Positions 56,605 through 64,000 of a stretch of DNA of 64,000 bases are shown here, piece after piece; positions within the stretch are counted from its first letter, which is position 1; the number at the start of each line of letters is the position of its first letter. The stretch is from Ruminococcus sp. (GTDB lineage Bacteria > Bacillota > Clostridia > Oscillospirales > Ruminococcaceae). The stretch lies in assembly GCA_024697545.1 (NCBI GenBank), contig JAILFN010000009.1, positions 62,001 through 126,000 on the forward strand, given 5' to 3'. A model generated the notes under the pieces. The model saw only the letters and a program-made list of their open reading frames with translations, was not told the DNA's origin and did not search any database. The position numbers were made by a program, and so were the translations under genes.

Positions 56605-58515
56605 ATGTTTATGCCGATATCAAAAGAGGATATGAAAGAACGCGGTATAACGCAGCTGGATTTTGTCTACATAATCGGCGACGCTTATGTGGATCACCCC
56701 AGCTTCGGGGCGGCGATAATCTCGCACGTTCTGCACGCTCACGGATATACCGTCGGGATAATAGCACAGCCCGACTGGCACGACCCTAAGTCTGTCATGA
56801 GGCTCGGCAAGCCGCGGCTCGCATGGCTGGTCTCGGCAGGAAATATCGACTCTATGGTGGCGCATTATACCGTTGCGAAGAAAAAGCGTTCGGACGATGC
56901 TTACTCGGCGGGCGGAAAGGGCGGACAGCGCCCCGACAGAGCTGCGACCGTTTACTGCAAAATGTGCCGCGCCGCAGCCCCCGAGATCCCGATACTGACG
57001 GGCGGGCTTGAAGTCTCGCTCAGGCGCTTCGCGCATTATGATTACTGGAAGAACACCGTCATGCCCTCCGTCATGGTGGACAGCGGTGCGGATATACTTA
57101 TGTTCGGCATGGGCGAACATTCCATCGTTGAGCTTGCCGACAGGCTGAATGCGGGCGAGGACGTGCATTCCATAAGGGACGTGCGCGGCACCTGCTACCT
57201 CTGCGACCCGAAGGAGACTCCATACGGCGCGGTGCAGTGCCCCTCATTCAAGGAAGTAAGCGAGAGCAGGGAGATGTACGCCAAAGCCTGCCGCATACAG
57301 TACGACTGGCAGGACGAGGTATACGGCAGGACGATAATACAGCGCCACGGCGATAAGATGCTGGTGCAGAATTCCCCCGCGATATCCCTCACAACAGAGG
57401 AGCTTGACGAGGTATACTCGCTGCCCTACGAACGCACCTACCACCCCTGCTACGAAAAGGTCGGCGGCGTGCCCTCCATCGAAGAGGTCCGCTTCTCCAT
57501 CACCCACAACCGCGGCTGCTTCGGGTTCTGCAACTTCTGCTCGATAGCGCTGCATCAGGGGCGAAAGGTCACCGTCCGCAGCGAGGAGTCGATAATTGAA
57601 GAGGCGGTAGAGCTGACAAAGCTCCCCGACTTCAAGGGCTACATACACGATGTCGGCGGACCTACCGCCAATTTCAGACTGCCGAGCTGCCAAAAGCAGC
57701 TGAAAGCGGGGCTCTGCAAGGGCAAAAAATGTCTGGCTCCAAAGCCCTGCCCGAATTTGCAGGTAGACCACAGCGAATACCTGCATCTGCTGAGAAAGTT
57801 AAGAGAGATCGACGGTGTCAAGAAGGTATTCATACGCTCGGGCATCCGCTACGACTACCTCATCGAGGACAAGGACGAGGAGTTCATGAACGAGCTTGTA
57901 CAGCACCACATAAGCGGACAGCTGCGCGTAGCACCCGAACACTGCTCGGCTATCGTGCTCGACAGGATGGGCAAGCCGCACATCGAAGCCTACAAGCGGT
58001 TCCAGAAGAAATTCTATGAGATAAACGGCAGGACGGGCAAAAAGCAGTACCTTGTGCCGTATCTGATGTCATCACACCCCGGCAGCGGGCTGAAGGAAGC
58101 CGTTGAGCTGGCGCTGTTCCTGAAAGAAAACAGCATACACCCCGATCAGGTGCAGGACTTCTATCCCACCCCCGGCACGCTCTCGACCTGTATGTTCTAC
58201 ACGGGTCTTGACCCTTACACCATGCAGCCCGTATACATCGAAAAAGACCCGAAGCGGAAGGCGATGCAGCGTGTGCTGCTGCAATATTTCAAGCCCGAGA
58301 ACCGCCGCAAGGTGATAGAAGCGCTGATCGCGGCGGGCAGAGAGGATCTCATCGGGCACGGCGAGGGCAAGCTCGTCCCACCCGATGCAGAATATATGCG
58401 CGAAAAGCGCAGCAGAGAGAACGCCCCCCGCGGCAGGCAGAACTCCGCGCGCGGCGGCAGACCCGCCCGCTCCGACAACAGGGGCAAGGGCGGCAAAAAG
58501 AAGAAAAAGAGGTGA
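56605..58515 (+). CDS. YgiQ family radical SAM protein
   Basis: Protein of 636 residues. The [4Fe-4S] cluster site C305-x3-C309-x2-C312 (NRGCFGFCNFCSIAL) sits in the middle, after a cobalamin-like N-terminal domain, followed by the TIM-barrel radical SAM domain (VAPEHCSAIVLDRMGKPH, PYLMSSHPG, QVQDFYPTPGTLST). The tail is a 60-residue Arg/Gly/Lys-rich segment. The reaction of YgiQ proteins is not known. Start ATG at 56605 behind GAGGTGA; a longer upstream reading crosses the hairpin array. Confidence 0.9.
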   Translation: MFMPISKEDMKERGITQLDFVYIIGDAYVDHPSFGAAIISHVLHAHGYTVGIIAQPDWHDPKSVMRLGKPRLAWLVSAGNIDSMVAHYTVAKKKRSDDAYSAGGKGGQRPDRAATVYCKMCRAAAPEIPILTGGLEVSLRRFAHYDYWKNTVMPSVMVDSGADILMFGMGEHSIVELADRLNAGEDVHSIRDVRGTCYLCDPKETPYGAVQCPSFKEVSESREMYAKACRIQYDWQDEVYGRTIIQRHGDKMLVQNSPAISLTTEELDEVYSLPYERTYHPCYEKVGGVPSIEEVRFSITHNRGCFGFCNFCSIALHQGRKVTVRSEESIIEEAVELTKLPDFKGYIHDVGGPTANFRLPSCQKQLKAGLCKGKKCLAPKPCPNLQVDHSEYLHLLRKLREIDGVKKVFIRSGIRYDYLIEDKDEEFMNELVQHHISGQLRVAPEHCSAIVLDRMGKPHIEAYKRFQKKFYEINGRTGKKQYLVPYLMSSHPGSGLKEAVELALFLKENSIHPDQVQDFYPTPGTLSTCMFYTGLDPYTMQPVYIEKDPKRKAMQRVLLQYFKPENRRKVIEALIAAGREDLIGHGEGKLVPPDAEYMREKRSRENAPRGRQNSARGGRPARSDNRGKGGKKKKKR

Positions 58516-58521
58516 TCCGGT

Positions 58522-58704
58522 TTGGCTCATAAAGATCACCGACCGAACAGGGACTTCCTGCGTCAGCTGATACGCGCACTTATCGTTCTCGCACTTGCTG
58601 TCGCGGTGCTCATTATAAGCAGCAGCGAAAAAGCTGTCAGGAAAATAAAGAAGACCATCGGCTTGCAGCAAGCTGCTGCCGTATCTGTATCGGCAGAAAT
58701 ATAA
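58522..58704 (+). CDS. 60-residue single-pass membrane protein
   Basis: Starts at TTG, six bases after AGAGGTGA, which overlaps the ygiQ stop; the spacing argues for real, coupled translation. Basic head (AHKDHRPNRDFLRQL), one helix (IRALIVLALAVAVLIIS), then a Lys/Arg-rich stretch and a short end. No family recognised. It lies between ygiQ and the RpiR-type regulator. Confidence 0.6.
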   Translation: MAHKDHRPNRDFLRQLIRALIVLALAVAVLIISSSEKAVRKIKKTIGLQQAAAVSVSAEI

Positions 58705-58738
58705 AGGCGACACCCTGTATCTTTCGGAGGCGAAGAAA

Positions 58739-59602
58739 ATGGAAAAGGATCTATTTACACTTATAAACGAGCAGATGGACTCGCTCTCGAAGGGACACAA
58801 AGCCATCGCGCGTTTTATGCTCGAGCATTATGACAAGGCGGCGTTCATGACGGCACAGAAGCTGGGGCGCACCGTCGGGGTGAGCGAATCCACCGTCGTG
58901 AGATTTGCGTCTATGCTCGGCTTTGAAGGCTACCCCGAGCTCCAGCGCTCGCTTCAGGAGCTTATGCGAAACAAGCTAACCGCCGTTCAGCGCATCGAGG
59001 TCACGAACGACAGCCTTTCGGGCGAGGACGTGCTGAAGCAGGTGCTCACCCGCGATATCGAAAAGATACGCCTCACCCTTGAAGCCTGCCCCGAGGAAGC
59101 TTTCCTTTCGGCGGTAAAGGCTATCGAAAGCTCAAATACCATATACATACTGGGTGCACGCTCGGCAGAACCGCTCGCATCATTCCTGAACTACTATTTT
59201 TCGCGTATGTTCCCGCAGGTAAAGCAGGTGCGCTGCACCACCACGAGCGAGCTTTTTGAGCAGGTGATGCGTATAGACGAGCGTGATGTCATGATCGGCA
59301 TATCCTTCCCACGCTATTCAAAGCAGACGGTGAAGATACTGAAATTCGCAAAGTCGCGCAGGTCGCACGTTATCGCTATAACCGACTCGAACAAATCGCC
59401 CCTTGCGGAATATGCCGACGATCTTCTGATCGCGCGAAGCGACATGAACTCCTTCGCGGATTCTCTCGTAGCGCCGCTGAGCCTTATCAACGCGCTCATC
59501 GCGGCACTTTCCATAAGCTCCGCCGAAAAGGTGCGTCAGAGCTTTGAAAAGCTCGAAGCCATATGGCAGGAGAACGACGTTTACGAGGGGAATCAGGTAT
59601 AA
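58739..59602 (+). CDS. RpiR/MurR-family regulator (HTH + SIS)
   Basis: Regulator of 287 residues. N-terminal RpiR HTH (LSKGHKAIARFMLEHYDKAA, KLGRTVGVSESTVVRFASML, GFEGYPELQRSLQE) and a C-terminal SIS sugar-phosphate-binding domain (IYILGARSAEPLASFLNYYF, DVMIGISFPRYSKQTVKILK, VIAITDSNKSPLAEYADDLL). It should sense a phosphosugar such as a MurNAc- or hexose-phosphate. No sugar operon lies beside it. GGAGG precedes the ATG. Confidence 0.92.
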   Translation: MEKDLFTLINEQMDSLSKGHKAIARFMLEHYDKAAFMTAQKLGRTVGVSESTVVRFASMLGFEGYPELQRSLQELMRNKLTAVQRIEVTNDSLSGEDVLKQVLTRDIEKIRLTLEACPEEAFLSAVKAIESSNTIYILGARSAEPLASFLNYYFSRMFPQVKQVRCTTTSELFEQVMRIDERDVMIGISFPRYSKQTVKILKFAKSRRSHVIAITDSNKSPLAEYADDLLIARSDMNSFADSLVAPLSLINALIAALSISSAEKVRQSFEKLEAIWQENDVYEGNQV

Positions 59603-59638
59603 AAAACAACCAAAAGCATTTTCAAGGAGTTTCGAGCT

Positions 59639-60865
59639 ATGCATACAGAGATATTCATAATAGGCGCAGGAGCCGCGGGGCTTATGTGCGCCGTGCAGGC
59701 GGCGTGGCTCGGGCATGAGGTAGTTGTCGCCGAGCATGAGCGGCATCCCGCGCAGAAGCTGAACATCACGGGAAAGGGGCGCTGCAACGTCACCAACAAC
59801 TGCGATGTGCAGACTGTGCTGAACAACATACCGCGCAATTCAAAGTTCCTCTATTCGGCGCTGAGCCGCTTTACGCCCGAGGATACTATGGCTTTCTTCG
59901 AGTCTCTCGGGGTGGAACTGAAAACCGAGCGGGGCAACCGCGTTTTCCCCGTCAGCGACAGCGCCAAGGACATTTCGGGCGCTCTGATAAACGCCGCTAA
60001 GAACGCGGGAGTTCGGTTCGTCCGCGATGACATTCGTTCGCTCATGATCGAGGACGGGAGCTGCATCGGCGCGCGCGGGAGGACGGAGGAATACTTCGCC
60101 GACAGAGTAGTGGTCGCGACGGGCGGGCTTTCCTACCCGAAGACAGGCTCGGACGGCTCGGGCTACAAGCTCGCAAGGCAGGCAGGTCACAGCGTAACGG
60201 AATGCCTGGGCTCGCTGGTCGGGGTCGAGATGTACGGTTCTGACTGCGCCAAGGCTATGGGGCTTTCGCTGAAAAACTGCGGTCTGACCGTTCGCGACAA
60301 CACCTCGGGCAAGGCAGTCTACCGCGAGCAGGGGGAGATGCTCTTTACCCACTTCGGTATGTCGGGACCGCTGGTGCTTTCAGCCTCGGCGCACATGGAG
60401 AACATCGAAAAGGGCAGGTACAGCCTGCTGATAGACTTCAAGCCCGCGCTGGACGAGGAAAAGCTGGACGAGCGTATACTGCGCGACTTCGGCGACGTAC
60501 CGAACCGCGATTTCGGCAACTCGCTCGGCAGACTTCTCCCCGCGAGCATCATACCCGTGATGATATCCCGCTCGGGCATCAGCGAGGTCAAGAAGGTAAA
60601 CCAGATAACCCGCGCCGAACGTGAAAAGCTCGTCCGCACGATAAAGAGCTTCGAGCTTGAAGTCAAAGGACTGCGCCCCGTTGAGGAAGCGATAATCACC
60701 CGCGGCGGCGTTGAGGTAAAGGAGATCTCCCCAAAAACGATGGAGTCAAAGCTTGTAAAGGGACTGCATTTCATCGGTGAGGTGATCGACGCGGACGCTT
60801 ATACGGGCGGCTTCAATCTGCAAATAGCATGGGCAACGGCATATGCTGCGGCAGAGAGCTTCTGA
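59639..60865 (+). CDS. BaiN/YhiN-family FAD-dependent oxidoreductase
   Basis: Flavoprotein of 408 residues of the HI0933/BaiN family. FAD motif IFIIGAGAAGLMCAVQAAWL, then AEHERHPAQKLNITGKGRCNVTNN (family signature), GNRVFPVSDSAKDI, VVVATGGLSYPKTGSDGSGYK and the C-terminal GEVIDADAYTGGFNLQIAWA. Some members reduce bile-acid intermediates; most are of unknown function. AAGGAG precedes the ATG. It sits just before cmk, an order common in Clostridia. Confidence 0.9.
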   Translation: MHTEIFIIGAGAAGLMCAVQAAWLGHEVVVAEHERHPAQKLNITGKGRCNVTNNCDVQTVLNNIPRNSKFLYSALSRFTPEDTMAFFESLGVELKTERGNRVFPVSDSAKDISGALINAAKNAGVRFVRDDIRSLMIEDGSCIGARGRTEEYFADRVVVATGGLSYPKTGSDGSGYKLARQAGHSVTECLGSLVGVEMYGSDCAKAMGLSLKNCGLTVRDNTSGKAVYREQGEMLFTHFGMSGPLVLSASAHMENIEKGRYSLLIDFKPALDEEKLDERILRDFGDVPNRDFGNSLGRLLPASIIPVMISRSGISEVKKVNQITRAEREKLVRTIKSFELEVKGLRPVEEAIITRGGVEVKEISPKTMESKLVKGLHFIGEVIDADAYTGGFNLQIAWATAYAAAESF

Positions 60866-60934
60866 TCCTGAAAACGGCAGCCGACACCCGCCGTTTGGGA
60901 ATGAACAAGAAAGATCTGTGATAAGCAAATGATT

Positions 60935-60976
60935 TTTTCGGGAGCACTTGATTTTATCCCGAAAATCGTGTATAAT
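60935..60976 (+). promoter_or_regulatory. promoter of the cmk-plsC operon with overlapping inverted repeat
   Basis: TTGATT (60948-60953), 17 bp, TATAAT (60971-60976) preceded by CGTG. A perfect 9-bp inverted repeat, TTTTCGGGA (60935-60943) and TCCCGAAAA (60957-60965), brackets the -35, so it could be an operator. Confidence 0.65.
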
Positions 60977-61021
60977 ATATGTATGTGAAAACACCCTGCG
61001 GGGGATAAGGAGTAAAAGGAT

Positions 61022-62392
61022 ATGGGACTGAATATAGCACTTGACGGGCCTTCAGGCGCGGGCAAATCCACCATCGCGAAGATGGCAGCTAAAAAGCTGG
61101 GCTTTGTTTATGTCGATACGGGAGCGCTCTACCGCTCGATAGCTTACAACGCGCTGAGCCGCGGCATTGACCTTGACGACGCGGGGGCTGTTGCCGATTC
61201 TCTCAAAGGGCTCGACTTAAAGCTCACATACATAGACGGCGCACAGGCTGTGCTGGCAAACGGCGAGAACGTTTCCGACAAGATACGCACTCCCGAAGTC
61301 TCTATGGGCGCTTCAAAAGTCTCGGCGATACCCGCGGTAAGAGAGTTCCTGCTGGACACACAGCGCAGTATCGCTAAGGAAAATGATATAATAATGGACG
61401 GCAGAGACATCGGCACCGTGGTGCTGCCCGATGCACAGGTAAAGCTTTTCCTTACAGCTTCAGCCGAGGAACGCGCGAACAGGCGCTTCAAAGAATTGCA
61501 GGAAAAGGGCGACCCTTCCACCTATGAGGAAGTGCTCGCAGACATAAATCAGCGTGACTACAACGACACCCACCGCGAGATAGCTCCCCTGAAACAGGCG
61601 GAGGACGCACAGGTGATAGATTCCACGCACATGACGATAGATGAGGTAGTTGAAGCTATATGCAAAGCCGCGGAGCAGTCCGACGGCTCAAAAAAAAAAT
61701 CCGGTAACTTAGTCTCTTCAAGACATGAAGACCGCCGCAGCCGTGAGATAATGCCGATACGCCCGATAAGCAAGACGCGGAAGATAAACCCCGTAAGGCA
61801 GGCGTTTTACAGCGGCTTCCGTCCCTTTGTAAGGTTCATTCTCAAACGCTATTTCGAGCTTGAGTTCGAGGGCGTCGAGAACATACCGACCGACGGCGGC
61901 AATATATTCGCTTCAAACCACCGCAGCTACGGCGATCCCGTATTCATAGCCCTTATGACCCGCGTGCCGATAAGCTATATGGCTAAGGAGGAGCTGTTCA
62001 AGCAGAACATATTCTTCACGGCGCTGATAAAGGCGTTCGGGGCGTTCCCCGTCGTTCGCGGCAGCGGCGACACAAAGGTCATCGACACCGCGATAGACAA
62101 GCTGGAAAGCGGACGCAACCTTGTCATATTCCCCGAAGGCACCCGTTCAAAGGACGGCAAACTCGGCAAGGGCAAGAACGGCGTTGCACTCATCGCGGCT
62201 GTGGCGCAGACAAAGGTGGTGCCCGTCGGGATAAATTTTGAGGGCGAAAAGCTCTCGAAGAAAAAGAAGATAATCGTGCGGTACGGCAAGCCCATCGACC
62301 CGAAGGAGTACGGCATAAATGATGCTTCAACGGGCAATATCAAGAAAATCAAGAAAATAATCATGGAAGAGATTTCCAATCTGGTGAACTAA
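61022..62392 (+). CDS. cytidylate kinase - 1-acylglycerol-3-phosphate acyltransferase fusion
   Basis: One frame of 456 residues with two enzymes. Residues 1-222 are (d)CMP kinase: P-loop ALDGPSGAGKSTIAK, VDTGALYRS, MDGRDIGTVVLPDA, RANRRFKELQEKG, NQRDYNDTHRE. After a linker rich in Ser/Lys/Arg, residues 265-456 are PlsC: HRSYGD (HX4D; NHRSYGDP) and FPEGTRSKDGKLGKG, which acylates lysophosphatidate. In relatives these are separate neighbouring genes. The junction holds a run of ten A (61690-61699); gain or loss of one A meets a stop within a few codons, giving free Cmk. GGAG precedes the ATG. Confidence 0.92.
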   Translation: MGLNIALDGPSGAGKSTIAKMAAKKLGFVYVDTGALYRSIAYNALSRGIDLDDAGAVADSLKGLDLKLTYIDGAQAVLANGENVSDKIRTPEVSMGASKVSAIPAVREFLLDTQRSIAKENDIIMDGRDIGTVVLPDAQVKLFLTASAEERANRRFKELQEKGDPSTYEEVLADINQRDYNDTHREIAPLKQAEDAQVIDSTHMTIDEVVEAICKAAEQSDGSKKKSGNLVSSRHEDRRSREIMPIRPISKTRKINPVRQAFYSGFRPFVRFILKRYFELEFEGVENIPTDGGNIFASNHRSYGDPVFIALMTRVPISYMAKEELFKQNIFFTALIKAFGAFPVVRGSGDTKVIDTAIDKLESGRNLVIFPEGTRSKDGKLGKGKNGVALIAAVAQTKVVPVGINFEGEKLSKKKKIIVRYGKPIDPKEYGINDASTGNIKKIKKIIMEEISNLVN

Positions 62393-64000
62393 GTGTTAAA
62401 TGATTGTAAAATTTTAGTCGCAAAGACCGCGGGTTTCTGTTTTGGTGTAGACAGAGCCGTAAAAATAGTGTATAATAAATTAGATAGCCGAAATAATGTT
62501 GTGACATTGGGTCCTATTATCCATAATCGCAATGTCGTTGACGACCTTGAAGCACACGGCTGTAGGGCTGTTGAGCTCGAAGAGGTCGCATCGGGACAGA
62601 CTGTCATCATACGTTCCCACGGTGTCGGAAAGCAGGTCTACAAACAGCTTGAAGAGATCGGGGCGGAGATAGTTGACGCTACCTGTCCGTTTGTCAGCCG
62701 TATACAGAACATAGCTGCGGAAAAGACCGCGGGGGGCTACAGCGTGCTTATCGCAGGCGACGCCGACCACCCCGAGGTGCAGGGCATCAGGGGTTTCTGC
62801 AAGGGCGGGACTTTCGTCTTTGCCGATGCCGAGAGCCTGAAAGAGCAGCTTTCACAGTTCGGCGCGGAGGATAAACTTTGCGTGCTGTCGCAGACGACTT
62901 TCAATAAACGACTTTGGGAGCAGTGTCGGGAGATCATTGAGAATGAACGCCCAGACGCAGAGGTATTCGATACCATCTGCAATGCTACCGCTGCCAGACA
63001 GGCTGAGGCTGAAGACTTAGCAGGTCAGGCCGATCTGATGATAATTGCCGGGGGCAAACACAGCTCGAATACCCACAAGCTTGTGCAGGTCTGCGAAAAG
63101 CACTGCCGCACGGTGCTGGTGGAAAACGCCGATGAGCTGAGGGCGCTTTTGGCAGACGAAGACTTTTCGTCAGCAAGATTTATCGGAATATCTGCCGGTG
63201 CTTCGACTCCGGCTTATATAATCAAGGAGGTACAACAGGCCATGAGTGAAATGTTGAACAATGTTGAAGAAGAATTTAATTTTGCAGAGGAAATGGAGAA
63301 GACTCTCAAAAAAATACATAAGGGGATGAAGGTAGAGGGCATCGTTACCGCTATCGACGCAAACGGCGAAGTAAGCGTAGACATCGGCACCAAGCATACC
63401 GGCTATATCAAGCCCGAAGAGCTGACCGATGAGCCCGGCAAGAAGTCCGAGGATATCGTTTCCGTCGGCGATACCATCGCCCTTATCGTACTCCAGACCA
63501 GCGATGAAAAGGGTATCGTTGAGCTTTCCAAGAAGAGAGTTGACGCTGTACTCGGTTTCGAGAAGATCGCTGCTGCCAAGGAAGAGAACGCTGTTCTTAG
63601 CGGTGTTGTTACCAATATCGTAAAGGGCGGACTTATCGTATCCTCTAACGGCGTAAGAGTGTTTATCCCCGCTTCTCAGGCTGTACCGCGCGGCGGCGAC
63701 CTTGAGAGCATGAAGGGCAACACCGTTGACTTCAAGGTGCTTGAGGTAAACGAGAGCAGACAGAAGGCTGTAGGCTCTATCCGTGCTGTTGAGAGAGAAT
63801 CAAGAGAAGCTGCCAAGGCTAAGTTCTTTGAGACCGCTTCCGCAGGCGATGTTATCGTCGGCGAGGTAAAGAGCATCACCGAATACGGCGTATTCGTTGA
63901 TCTCGGCGGTGTTGACGGACTCGTAAGAAAGCTCGACCTGAGCTGGAAGCGCATCAAGCATCCTTCCGATGTTGTTTCCGTAGGCGACAAGATCGAAGTT
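62393..64000 (+). CDS. IspH - ribosomal protein S1 fusion, cut by the window end
   Basis: Open for all 536 codons to the window edge. Residues 1-285 are IspH (HMBPP reductase, last step of the MEP isoprenoid pathway), with the three cluster cysteines in TAGFCFGVDRAV, DATCPFVSRIQ and TICNATAARQ and GASTPAYIIKEV at the end. From about residue 305 come S1 RNA-binding domains (GMKVEGIVTAID with YIKPEELTDEPG; AVLSGVVTNIVKGGLIVS; VIVGEVKSITEYGVFVDLGG). IspH-S1 fusions are known in Clostridia. Start is GTG directly after the cmk-plsC stop, five bases from GGTGA. Confidence 0.95.
   Translation, partial: MLNDCKILVAKTAGFCFGVDRAVKIVYNKLDSRNNVVTLGPIIHNRNVVDDLEAHGCRAVELEEVASGQTVIIRSHGVGKQVYKQLEEIGAEIVDATCPFVSRIQNIAAEKTAGGYSVLIAGDADHPEVQGIRGFCKGGTFVFADAESLKEQLSQFGAEDKLCVLSQTTFNKRLWEQCREIIENERPDAEVFDTICNATAARQAEAEDLAGQADLMIIAGGKHSSNTHKLVQVCEKHCRTVLVENADELRALLADEDFSSARFIGISAGASTPAYIIKEVQQAMSEMLNNVEEEFNFAEEMEKTLKKIHKGMKVEGIVTAIDANGEVSVDIGTKHTGYIKPEELTDEPGKKSEDIVSVGDTIALIVLQTSDEKGIVELSKKRVDAVLGFEKIAAAKEENAVLSGVVTNIVKGGLIVSSNGVRVFIPASQAVPRGGDLESMKGNTVDFKVLEVNESRQKAVGSIRAVERESREAAKAKFFETASAGDVIVGEVKSITEYGVFVDLGGVDGLVRKLDLSWKRIKHPSDVVSVGDKIEV

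Noticed and set aside
63429-63990. Small frames opposite and within the end of the window
   Set aside because: They are shadows of the open IspH-S1 frame, which has no stop from 62393 to 64000.

Overview
The window looks like a chromosomal segment of a Gram-positive anaerobe of the Ruminococcaceae/Oscillospiraceae (Ruminococcus-like). The reasons are strong Shine-Dalgarno (SD) sites, many TTGACA-N17-TATAAT promoters (often with an extended -10), a T-box leader, an IspH-ribosomal S1 fusion, a GH94 disaccharide phosphorylase, a GH43 glycosidase, and sporulation-type genes (dipicolinate synthase dpaAB, SpoIID-like, SpoIIQ-like, tepA-ftsK/spoIIIE). I see no tRNA, rRNA, CRISPR array, transposase or prophage. 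Species is not determined.

Layout. 1-3.1 kb: an HtrA-like(?) N-terminus, histidine kinase and response regulator on the minus strand, with two tandem plus-strand small RNAs just upstream of the regulator. 3.1-8.4 kb (minus): an isochorismatase-fold protein without its cysteine nucleophile, then a shikimate operon aroB-aroA-(DivIVA-like)-aroC-DUF4364. 8.4-18.6 kb (plus): degV, a polyprenyl sugar transferase, a decayed signal-peptidase-like protein, a SpoIIQ-like M23 protein behind a forespore-type promoter, an isoleucine T-box leading DUF3592-yjbR-ileS, and a lipoprotein. 18.6-22.3 kb: a MacA/MacB-type efflux operon, followed by a 160-bp palindromic MITE-like element. 22.5-29 kb: CDF transporter/nadE, a secreted FN3-like protein, queT, fba and an HTH/coiled-coil protein. 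29.3-34.2 kb: lipoprotein, zinc-ribbon membrane protein and an ABC-2 exporter. 34.2-38.7 kb (minus): GH43, tcdA, an AT-rich leucine-rich-repeat gene, small proteins. 38.8-40.0 kb: a 1.1-kb apparently non-coding transcript with its own consensus promoter and terminator. 40.2-46.2 kb: an EAL phosphodiesterase, DUF308 and the GH94 phosphorylase. 46.2-47.3 kb: a small XRE-controlled module. 47.3-52.7 kb: dpaAB, SpoIID-like, citrate synthase, AIM24. 53-64 kb: tepA-ftsK, YgiQ, RpiR, a BaiN-like flavoprotein, a Cmk-PlsC fusion and an IspH-RpsA fusion running off the end.

The two most unusual items are RNAs. The first is the 38.87-40.01 kb transcript. Its 5' part can be folded into a closed, branched structure. 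Its 3' part is a degenerate array of about ten units, several exactly 54 nt apart. Each unit has an SD-like AGGNGTG, a GAGTCC-like element, then ATG or AAG in the start-codon position and a very short in-frame ORF. The second is the pair of about 130-nt RNAs at 2.4-3.0 kb. Their promoters carry a TTCATA-N5-TTCATG direct repeat, they share an identical 24-nt segment containing CCCTTTCAT (complementary to SD sequences), and they adjoin a two-component system. This layout resembles the CiaRH-csRNA regulon of streptococci.

All coordinates, folds and promoter calls come from reading the sequence by eye. Family names come from recognising motifs; no search was run.
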